Source: Deltaproteobacteria bacterium
Lineage (GTDB): Bacteria > Myxococcota_A > UBA796 > SXON01
DNA length: 46,129 nucleotides
Reading direction: 5' to 3'
NCBI GenBank assembly: GCA_947490345.1
Contig: CANLGL010000045.1
Coordinates: 1 to 46,129, forward strand
The position numbers and the translations under genes were made by a program. Shown in pieces: positions 10,246 through 17,316 of the stretch. The notes below the pieces were generated by a model, which saw nothing but the letters and a program-made list of their open reading frames with translations, was not told the origin of the DNA and searched no databases. How positions within the stretch are numbered: the stretch's first letter is position 1; each line of letters begins with the position of its first letter.

Positions 10246-11559
10246 TCAGACCGCCTCGCCCCGCAGGGTATTCGCGAAGCCTCGGGTGATGACGACATCT
10301 ACCCAGGTGCCCACCAGCGCCTCGCTGCCAGGGAAGTTGACCGTCTTGAACCCGCTCGTGCGGCCGCACACGACGCCCTCGTCGTGTGCGCTGGGACCTT
10401 CGACCAGCACGCGCTGCGTCGTCCCCACCATCGCGGCGTGCGCTTCGATCGCGATCTCGCGCTGCCGGGTCTGGAAACGTTCGAGCCGCGCGTGGGCGAC
10501 CTCGGCTGGGACCGCGTCATCCAGCAGCCGAAGCGCGGGCGTGCCGGGGCGGGGGTTGTAGCAGAAGCTGAACGACGCCTGGAAGCGCACCGCGTCCAAG
10601 AGCGACAGGGTCTCGTCGAAGTCCGCGTCCGTCTCTCCCGGGAAGCCAGTGATGACGTCGGTCGTCAGGACGAGGTCTGGGCGCGCGGCGCGCAGGCGGT
10701 CAATGACGCCGAGGTAGTGTTCACGGGTGTAGAAGCGCTTCATCCGTCGTAAGACAGCATTACTTCCACTCTGGACGGGCAGGTGCAGGTGGGAGGCCAG
10801 CTTGGGGAGGGCGCGGTACGCTGCGACGACGTCGTCGCCGATGTCGCGGGGGTGCGAGGTGGTGTAGCGGAGCACCTCGACACCAGGGACGTCGTGAACC
10901 TGCGCCAGGAGCTCGGCGAAAGTGGCATGGCCGGGCAGCTTCAGCCCGTAGCTGTTGACGTTCTGCCCCAAAAGCGTGATTTCGCGGACGCCGCGGTCGG
11001 TCAGCGCGCGCACCTCGGCCAGGACCTCCCCCATCGGGCGGCTGATCTCGTCGCCGCGGGTGGCGGGCACGATGCAGAAGGTGCACCGGTTGTCGCAGCC
11101 CTTCTGGATCGTGACAAACGCGGAGAGCTTGGCGGCGGCGACGGGATCGACGTCGGAGATGAACGGGTAGTCGTCAGCGTCGAGGAAGTGGGTATCGAGG
11201 ACGCGGCGGGTCTTGGCGGTGGAGACCATGTCGGCGACGCGGCTGACGGCATCGGGGCCGAAGACCAGATCGACCTGCGGATAGCGAGCGAAGAGCCGCT
11301 CCCCATCCACCTGCGCCATGCAGCCGGCGATGCCGACCGTGAGCGGACGCTGGCGTTTCTGTGGTAGCACCCGACCGAGGAAGCTATGCAGCTTCTGCTC
11401 GGGCTTTTCGCGTACCGAGCAGGTGTTGACCAAGACCAGATCGGCATCGGCCAGCTCTTCGGTCGCGGTGAAGCCGTCCTTGCCGAGCAGGGCGCGCATC
11501 TTGCCCGAGTCGACCTCGTTCATCTGGCAGCCAAAGGTCTTGATGTACACGCGCGGCAT
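10246..11559 (-). CDS. miaB: tRNA-2-methylthio-N6-isopentenyladenosine synthase MiaB
   Basis: Radical SAM methylthiotransferase that adds the 2-methylthio group to i6A37 of tRNAs. The 437-residue length is standard. The N-terminal UPF0004 domain opens with YIKTFGCQMNEVDSGKM and contributes cluster cysteines in NTCSVREKPEQK and AGCMAQ. The radical SAM cluster motif is CDNRCTFCIVP (CxxxCxxC), followed by TRGDEISRP. LTTDVITGFPGET and NPRPGTPA follow, and the C-terminus is a TRAM domain (VLVEGP...VNFPG). All three expected N-terminal cysteines are present, so the second cluster should form. The family signature NEVDSGKM and the exact fit of the N-terminus support the ATG at 11559. It follows the caspase-fold gene in the opposite-sense block and is convergent with the secreted protein gene. 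Confidence 0.96.
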   Translation of the reverse strand: MPRVYIKTFGCQMNEVDSGKMRALLGKDGFTATEELADADLVLVNTCSVREKPEQKLHSFLGRVLPQKRQRPLTVGIAGCMAQVDGERLFARYPQVDLVFGPDAVSRVADMVSTAKTRRVLDTHFLDADDYPFISDVDPVAAAKLSAFVTIQKGCDNRCTFCIVPATRGDEISRPMGEVLAEVRALTDRGVREITLLGQNVNSYGLKLPGHATFAELLAQVHDVPGVEVLRYTTSHPRDIGDDVVAAYRALPKLASHLHLPVQSGSNAVLRRMKRFYTREHYLGVIDRLRAARPDLVLTTDVITGFPGETDADFDETLSLLDAVRFQASFSFCYNPRPGTPALRLLDDAVPAEVAHARLERFQTRQREIAIEAHAAMVGTTQRVLVEGPSAHDEGVVCGRTSGFKTVNFPGSEALVGTWVDVVITRGFANTLRGEAV

Positions 11560-11571
11560 GGGGCCGCGGTA

Positions 11572-13359
11572 TCACGGCGCATCGCCCCCAGGCCTGGCGG
11601 TGCAGAAGTGCGGACTGCCGGCGGCCGTTTCGCACAGACGATAGGCGCGCTCGCTGGGTTGGGCCGCGACCAGCGCATAATCCAACCACTCCCTCGCGCT
11701 GTTCTTGGCCAGGCCCCGGGCCTCCTCGGCCTCGACCATGTTGTCTTCCGTCCGGTCGGAGAGCAGCTCGTCCTCAGCGTCGATCCACACGCGAGTCGCC
11801 GTCTCGGCGCGCAGCCGGTAGAGGTTGTAGACCCGGCCGACGAAGGTCGGCCCCTCCCACCTGGACTTGTTTTCCAAGGCGTAATCCGCCCAACGTAAGA
11901 CCTCGGGCGCGTCATCGATCGTGCCATCACGCGACAGGGTCAGAGCGAAACGGAAACACATGTCCGGGTCGCTGCGATCGACCTCATCGAGGTGCCGCGA
12001 CGCAAGTCGCATCCATTCGCTCACGCTGCCCTTGCCGTCGGCGTTGGCCAATAGAACGCGTGATATCTTGTCACGCTCCGTCTGTCGCGTAACCTTGTTG
12101 AGCTTGACCTCCAAGCAGGTCAGCTGATCCGGCCCGAGCGTCCCACCCATCGCCGCTGGCTCGAGCTTGACAAGGTCGTCGCACAGCAGCGTGGTGCTGA
12201 CGGTCGGCGGCGGCGCAACGACCGCCTTCTTCTTTTGCCCCTTCTTGGGCCGTTTCTTGCCTTTGGACTTGCGCGCGTCACGGGCAAAGCCGTCCAGGCG
12301 GGCGCGCGCGTCCACGACCTCAGGCACGTTGACCGCCACGTCCAGGCCGTCCACCTGAACCACCGCCAGCTCGTAGCGAGCGATGAAGGCGTTGAGCTTT
12401 TCCACCCCCGAGGGCGAGGCGACGGCGGTGACCACCACGATCTCGAGCCATTCGCCGGTGGCCTGGGCCAACAGGCGATCCCCGGTCTCCCGTACCCGCC
12501 GGGTCTTTTCGTCCTGGGCCAGCGCCGACCATGCGGCCTGATCGGGCCCCGGTTGGAGCGCGCCGCGGGAGACCACCCACTTCATGACCTCCGCGCGGGT
12601 GTCCCGACTGGGATTCCAGTTTCGGCCGCCCAGAAGCCGGGCCTTGGCCGAAACGAACGATTGCGCCTCTTCGAGGCTGACCTCCCCGTTGGCCTTGCCG
12701 CCCGTCGCCCCGTCCGCCCAGCCGCGCAAGGCGCCGAGGGTCAACCAGGTGAACAGGCCGTGCCCTGTCGCGGGGTAAGCCCCCGGCGCTTCGCCAGCCG
12801 AGGCCGCGGACCAGACCGTGAGCTTTGGATCGGAGCCCGTTGCGAGCGCTGGCAACTTGCCCTCGGGGAGCCCCAGGGGCTCCCCACCACGCCCGACGCC
12901 GCCGAAGTCCGCATCGAGGATGACCAGGATCTGCTTGGCCCGCCCGGACCGTGCGCTCCCCAGCAGGTCTTCGAGGACGATTCCACTGGGGTCGTCGGCG
13001 GCCGCCTCCTTGCTGAGCAGCACTCGGCGGCCCTCTCCGTCCGCGTAGCCGTGACCGGCAAAGTAGACCCACAACATCCCCCCGCCGCGTACGTTGCGCG
13101 CGGCCTCCGAAATACCTCGCCGCATCGCTGCTTTGTCGGGGTCTTTGAGCCGGGTGATGCGCTCTACCCCTCGGGTGGTACCCAGCCAGCCCTGCAGCGC
13201 ATCGCCGTCAAGGGTGCCCCCGCCGACATCGGCCAAAAAGGTGTAGTCTTCGACCGAAACGATCACCGCAGCGTCCTTTCGGGACTTCTGCGTCCCCTTC
13301 GGCGGGGAGTCCACATCGGGCGGAGCAGCAAGGGACAGCGCGGCAAGAGCGAGGAGCAT
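11572..13359 (-). CDS. Secreted caspase-fold (C14) protein lacking the catalytic cysteine
   Basis: A 595-residue protein. The leader MLLALAALSLAA indicates export. Residues about 28-290 match the caspase-family peptidase fold common in Myxococcota: AAVIVSVEDYTFLADVGGG, then WVYFAGHGYADGEG with His103, then VILDADFGG. In active members the last motif is DACFSG; here Cys is replaced by Asp151 and the following Ser by Gly. It is therefore predicted to be proteolytically dead while keeping the fold. A Lys-rich linker (KGKKRPKKGQKKK) and a helical, repeat-like C-terminus follow; paired Cys residues there may form disulfides. The ATG at 13359 is chosen for the signal peptide, although the frame is open further upstream. 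It diverges from the kinase gene by 38 bp, hinting at joint control. Confidence 0.82.
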   Translation of the reverse strand: MLLALAALSLAAPPDVDSPPKGTQKSRKDAAVIVSVEDYTFLADVGGGTLDGDALQGWLGTTRGVERITRLKDPDKAAMRRGISEAARNVRGGGMLWVYFAGHGYADGEGRRVLLSKEAAADDPSGIVLEDLLGSARSGRAKQILVILDADFGGVGRGGEPLGLPEGKLPALATGSDPKLTVWSAASAGEAPGAYPATGHGLFTWLTLGALRGWADGATGGKANGEVSLEEAQSFVSAKARLLGGRNWNPSRDTRAEVMKWVVSRGALQPGPDQAAWSALAQDEKTRRVRETGDRLLAQATGEWLEIVVVTAVASPSGVEKLNAFIARYELAVVQVDGLDVAVNVPEVVDARARLDGFARDARKSKGKKRPKKGQKKKAVVAPPPTVSTTLLCDDLVKLEPAAMGGTLGPDQLTCLEVKLNKVTRQTERDKISRVLLANADGKGSVSEWMRLASRHLDEVDRSDPDMCFRFALTLSRDGTIDDAPEVLRWADYALENKSRWEGPTFVGRVYNLYRLRAETATRVWIDAEDELLSDRTEDNMVEAEEARGLAKNSAREWLDYALVAAQPSERAYRLCETAAGSPHFCTARPGGDAP

Positions 13360-13397
13360 CGGGTGCGGGGAGCCTACCAGAGTTAGCGGGCCCCCGC

Positions 13398-14549
13398 ATG
13401 TCCGACACCCCCCTGCCCCTCGATCCGTTGCGATACCAAGATGGCAAACTGCTGGCGACCGGCGGCGCGGCCGCCATCCACGTGGTGCGCGACCAGGTGC
13501 TGGAGCGGCCGGTCGCGGTGAAGATCCCGATCCCGGCAGCACCTGCCGACCTGGCGCGAATGCGTCGTGAGGCGCAAGTGACCGCACAGCTGGACCACCC
13601 CGTCGTCGTACCCATCTACGACCTCGGTCCGGACTGGTTCACCATGAAGCGTGTGCAGGGCGCGACCTTCGGCGACATGCTTCGCGCCGAGAAGGATCCC
13701 GTCGCCGCGCTGACCCGCGTGATCGACACCCTCGTGCGTGTGTGCGAGGGCTTGGCCTTCGCCCACCATCGGGGCGTCGTGCACCGCGATCTGAAGCCTG
13801 AAAACGTGATGATCGGCAGCTTCGGGCAGGTCTACCTGATGGACTGGGGCATCGCGCAGGTCAAGGGAGAAACCGACGTCCCCTTCGCCGGAACCGCGGG
13901 CTGGACCCCGCCCGAGCAGGCGCGGGGCGAGCTCTGCGATGCCCGCTCGGACGTGTGGGGCATCGGGGGCTTGTTGTACTACGCGCTGTCAGGTCGTAAG
14001 CCGAATGGTTCGCTCACCCTCGATGAGCGAGGCGCCACCGGAACCGAAGCGCAGCCCGTGCCTCCTCCGAACGCGATTCCCGGTCGTCCGCTGCCACCCG
14101 AGCTGGTCCGCATCGCGATGAAGGCGCTCGCGCTACAGCCGGGCGACCGCTACCCGGACACGGTCGCGTTGGCTGCCGACCTGCACGGCGCGCGGGCGGA
14201 CGGCTGGTGGTTCGAACGGCGCAGCTTCGCAGAGGGGGCCGAGATCCTGCGCCAGGGCCAGGACGCCGACGACACCTACTTCATCGTCGAGGGCCGCTGT
14301 GAGGTTTGCCAGAACGGCGGTCCCATCGCCGAGCTGGGCGCGGGAGACACTTTTGGGGAAGCGGCGCTGGTCTCCGGCGGGGCGCGGACCGCGACGGTGA
14401 CCGCGACAACCGCCGTGGTGGTGCGCGTGATTACCCGGGCGGCGCTGGACGAAGAGTGCAGGCGAGGCGGCTGGCTGGGGGTGCTGGTGAAGCAGTTGGC
14501 CAGTCGGTGTATGGAGCTGCAGTTGGATCTGGCCAAGCGGAAGGGGTGA
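13398..14549 (+). CDS. Ser/Thr protein kinase fused to a cyclic-nucleotide-binding domain
   Basis: A 383-residue soluble kinase. The N-terminal kinase domain has the ATP Lys in VAVKIP (Lys42), catalytic loop VVHRDLKPEN (HRD 129-131), and DWG at 149-151 in place of DFG, a common bacterial variant. The activation segment is GTAGWTPPEQ and DVWGIGGLLYY follows. The Gly-rich loop is poor (ATGGAAAI). Residues about 275-370 form a cNMP-binding domain: AEILRQGQDADDTYFIVEG, then the phosphate-binding cassette FGEAALVSGGARTATV with the expected Glu and Arg. No transmembrane helix. The arrangement suggests kinase activity gated by cAMP or cGMP. It is divergent from the caspase-fold gene. Targets unknown. 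Confidence 0.9.
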   Translation: MSDTPLPLDPLRYQDGKLLATGGAAAIHVVRDQVLERPVAVKIPIPAAPADLARMRREAQVTAQLDHPVVVPIYDLGPDWFTMKRVQGATFGDMLRAEKDPVAALTRVIDTLVRVCEGLAFAHHRGVVHRDLKPENVMIGSFGQVYLMDWGIAQVKGETDVPFAGTAGWTPPEQARGELCDARSDVWGIGGLLYYALSGRKPNGSLTLDERGATGTEAQPVPPPNAIPGRPLPPELVRIAMKALALQPGDRYPDTVALAADLHGARADGWWFERRSFAEGAEILRQGQDADDTYFIVEGRCEVCQNGGPIAELGAGDTFGEAALVSGGARTATVTATTAVVVRVITRAALDEECRRGGWLGVLVKQLASRCMELQLDLAKRKG

Positions 14550-14701
14550 AACCGCGGGCGCGTCGGCGGGGCCCAAAGCGGCGCCGGCACCCTGCGGGCT
14601 GGCGGCAAGCCGCTCGGTCCGGCAGCGGGCAAAGCCCCGGCGCGTCGGTGCCATGCTCAGGCGCTCAGCAGCGGCTGATGCAAACGCATGATCCTGGACG
14701 A

Positions 14702-15970
14702 CTACCTCGTGTCCGCGGAACTTCCCGGGGACGGGCCGGCGGAGTCCCAGGGAAGCTGCCACGCATCGCGGGTGAGGGCAGCGGCGCGCTCCACGGGCGC
14801 CACGACCAGACCCGGAGCGATCCGCTCGTCGGGGTGACTCGCGCGGAAGGCCTGCATCCCGCGAGCGGCCTCCCGCCCCGGGTGGGAGTGCAGCTTCACT
14901 TCGATGGGGTACAAGGTGCCGTTCCACTCCACGAGCAGGTCAACCTCGGCGCCGCTGTGGGCACGCCAATGCCAGAGCTGTGGACGCGGCGACAGGATCG
15001 CGGCCTGGGCGCGAATGTCGGCCACGACCGCCGTCTCGAACAGCGCTCCCCGCCGGGGATACACCTCCACGGCGGCAGGCGAAGCCAACAGTTGCGCCGC
15101 GCACGCGAAGCCGGTGTCGGCGATGTACCCCTTCGGCCGCTCGCTCACGCGCTTCACCCCGTTGCGCGACCAGGCCGGCAGCTCGAACCACAGGAAGGAG
15201 CCCTCCAGAACGGCCAACCACCGCCTCGCAGTCGCCGGCGAAACGCCCAACTCGCGTCCGAGGTGCGAGCTGTTGACCTCTTGCGCCGTGAGCGCTGCGC
15301 AGATCCCCACGAAGCGACCGAACAGCTGCGGGTCGTTCACCTCGGCCTGGAGGCGCACATCGCGCTCGATGTAGGTGCGTCGGTAGCCCGCAAAGTAGTC
15401 GGGAAGCAGATCGAGCGGGAGTCGCGTCGCATCCGGGAGCGTGCCCCGGAACAGGCGCTCGTCCACGCTTCCGCCCCCGGGAAGGCGCGACCACGCGAGC
15501 AGCACGGCCGCGTCGGGTCGGGCGAGCCAGGCTCCGAGCCACCCTGGGGAGGCGCCCTGGCCCACGGCCTCCGCGAAGGTGAAGCCCGCGAGATCGAGGA
15601 ACACGGCGCGCCCGGCGAGGCTCTCGGCCAGGGAACGGAGGACGTTCCACTGCTGAGAACCGGTCAACACGAAGCGACCCGGCCGACGGTCCCGGTCCAC
15701 CGCACGCTTGATCGCCGCGACGAGCTCGGGGGCGTACTGCACCTCGTCGATGACCAGCCGCTCGGGATGACTCGCCAGCAGGAGGTCGGGATCCGCACGC
15801 GCCCCCCCGACGTCGAGAGTCGGATCCAGCGTGACAACGGGCCACGTCTCCCCAAGAAGCTCAGATATCAAGGTTGATTTTCCGACCTGGCGCGCGCCGG
15901 CCACGACCACCACGGGGAAGTGCTCAATCAGCCGAAGGAGACGCGCGGCGGCGGAGCGCGGCAGGGACAT
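14702..15970 (-). CDS. AAA ATPase of the AAA_14/DUF4143 family
   Basis: A 422-residue protein. The N-terminal P-loop is VVVVAGARQVGKSTL (Walker A). RLVIDEVQYAPEL is Walker B, and GRFVLTGSQQWNVL is the sensor-1 strand with Ser-Gln. A winged-helix-like stretch (VNSSHLGRELGVSPATARRW) sits in the middle. The C-terminal DUF4143 region ends in a PD-(D/E)XK-like pattern, GAEVDLLVEWNGTLYPIEVK. These proteins are widespread, mobile and of uncertain role, with links to DNA maintenance or defence islands proposed. The gene sits alone between convergent and co-oriented neighbours, and a perfect palindrome occupies the promoter, which suggests self-regulation. The 152-bp gap to the kinase gene (14550-14701) shows no feature I could support. 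Confidence 0.88.
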   Translation of the reverse strand: MSLPRSAAARLLRLIEHFPVVVVAGARQVGKSTLISELLGETWPVVTLDPTLDVGGARADPDLLLASHPERLVIDEVQYAPELVAAIKRAVDRDRRPGRFVLTGSQQWNVLRSLAESLAGRAVFLDLAGFTFAEAVGQGASPGWLGAWLARPDAAVLLAWSRLPGGGSVDERLFRGTLPDATRLPLDLLPDYFAGYRRTYIERDVRLQAEVNDPQLFGRFVGICAALTAQEVNSSHLGRELGVSPATARRWLAVLEGSFLWFELPAWSRNGVKRVSERPKGYIADTGFACAAQLLASPAAVEVYPRRGALFETAVVADIRAQAAILSPRPQLWHWRAHSGAEVDLLVEWNGTLYPIEVKLHSHPGREAARGMQAFRASHPDERIAPGLVVAPVERAAALTRDAWQLPWDSAGPSPGSSADTR

Positions 15971-15985
15971 GGAGGGGTCATAACT

Positions 15986-16016
15986 CGATTTCTGATCATC
16001 TGTTGATCAGAAATCG
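15986..16016. promoter_or_regulatory. Perfect 13-bp inverted repeat upstream of the DUF4143 gene
   Basis: CGATTTCTGATCA (15986-15998) and TGATCAGAAATCG (16004-16016) are exact reverse complements separated by five bases. The site is 15-46 bp upstream of the ATG at 15970 and AT-rich compared with its surroundings. A terminator for the CotH gene ending at 16032 is less likely because no T-run follows on the minus strand. It is most easily read as an operator over the core promoter of the ATPase gene. Confidence 0.6.
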
Positions 16017-16031
16017 TGGTAGCAGGGACAT

Positions 16032-17279
16032 TCACCCCCCCGCCCAAGCCCTCAACTGCGCCGGCCGCTCCGCGAAAAACTGCTCCAAGCACGCGATGTG
16101 GTCATCGTACTCGGCATCGCTGTAGTACCGCCGCGGGTCGGCCTTGACTGCGTCGCCGATGAGGGCGTCGAGCTCGCGCACCCGCGCGGCGCCGTCAGCG
16201 ACTTCGAGCGCGTCCGCGTACTCCAGGACGCGGGCAACGAGCTCATCCTTGCAGCTCGTGTCGCCGTGACAGGAGGCGGCGAGCATGCCCATGGTGTACT
16301 TGTCGATGTCCATGCCGTATTGGCCGCAGCTCGGGTAGCTCCACGGGCGGAAGCCGTAATCCAGGTCCATCGACTGGGTCAAGAGCGTCCAGTGGTCGGC
16401 CACCGGCTCGTGGTAAAGCTGGTAGTTCGACAGGTCGTAACTGTAACTATCCCAGTGGACGATGGTGATTTCCAGGGCCAGCGCGTCGATGAACCGCCCC
16501 CAATCCAAAAGCGGCTCCACGGCCGTGCGCCATTCGGGGCCGCGCGAGCGCGCGGCGTCGCCGAAGCGCTCCAGGGCGTCGTCATTCCCCTCAAGGTCCT
16601 GCTCTACCTCCATGCAGCTGATGTCCGTCACATCGCAGTAAGCATCACGGTTTTCGTACAGGTTCCCGTCTGGCTCGGCGAACCACTCCTGCAAGAAGTC
16701 GCGGTTGTGGGGCTCGACCACCGTGTAGAGCCCGTAGTCGCGGCTATTGACCGTAAGGTGTGCGAAGCTGGTGCGTGACGCGGGAAACTGCCACTCGCGG
16801 TACAGCGCGTACGAAAGCGTCTCCGACATCTGGCTCGGATCGTAACAATCGTTGTGCAAATAGAATTTCTTGGCGCCCAAAAACTCCTGGTCGGGCACGG
16901 TCTGGTTCACGTCGATGACCAGGCTCGGCTTGTCTTCGATCGGCTGCCAACTCGACGAACCCTTGATGTGGACGGCAACCGGCCACTCCCGCGCATCCCA
17001 TCCCAAGGTGGCGTCCACATAGTCGGTCCCGTCGCGACTCAGCTCGTCCCACCCCTCGCGCTCGATGGTCAGCGACAGCTCCCAGATCACGGTGGCGTCA
17101 TAGAGATCGGGGTCGTCGACCGGGTCCGGGTCGGGTTCTACCGTCCCGGCGGTGTCGCCGGGCGCGCGCTCCATCGCCGTGTCGCCGACGAGCGTCGGGT
17201 CCCCCGGCTGCTCCTCGGAATTCGGCCCGCCGAGGCTGATCGTCGAGGGGGGACAGGCAAGGAGCACGCCGAGGAGCAT
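16032..17279 (-). CDS. CotH-family protein kinase, predicted lipoprotein (second copy)
   Basis: A 415-residue CotH-type kinase. MLLGVLLAC gives a lipobox at residue 9, followed by a long Pro/Asp/Thr-rich spacer. CotH features are VHIKGSSSWQ (the GxSS nucleotide loop), KKFYLHNDCYDPSQMSETL, SYALYREW, NSRDYGLYTVVEPHNRDFL, and the metal-binding SMDLDYGF. It is more canonical than the copy at 2690-3907 (GSSSWQ rather than GNNGCC) and the two are divergent, so they are not a recent duplication. The ATG at 17279 is preferred over 17318 because it places the lipobox correctly. It diverges from the penicillin-acylase lipoprotein gene by 37 bp. The substrate is unknown; outer-membrane or periplasmic exposure is inferred. 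Confidence 0.88.
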   Translation of the reverse strand: MLLGVLLACPPSTISLGGPNSEEQPGDPTLVGDTAMERAPGDTAGTVEPDPDPVDDPDLYDATVIWELSLTIEREGWDELSRDGTDYVDATLGWDAREWPVAVHIKGSSSWQPIEDKPSLVIDVNQTVPDQEFLGAKKFYLHNDCYDPSQMSETLSYALYREWQFPASRTSFAHLTVNSRDYGLYTVVEPHNRDFLQEWFAEPDGNLYENRDAYCDVTDISCMEVEQDLEGNDDALERFGDAARSRGPEWRTAVEPLLDWGRFIDALALEITIVHWDSYSYDLSNYQLYHEPVADHWTLLTQSMDLDYGFRPWSYPSCGQYGMDIDKYTMGMLAASCHGDTSCKDELVARVLEYADALEVADGAARVRELDALIGDAVKADPRRYYSDAEYDDHIACLEQFFAERPAQLRAWAGG

Positions 17280-17316
17280 CTGCGGCCCAGAGTAGCCGGG
17301 CGGGGCCGGCATTTCC

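Noticed and set aside
15986..16016. The palindrome as a rho-independent terminator of the CotH gene
   Set aside because: No T-run follows on the minus strand, and it sits within 16-46 bp of the next gene's ATG.
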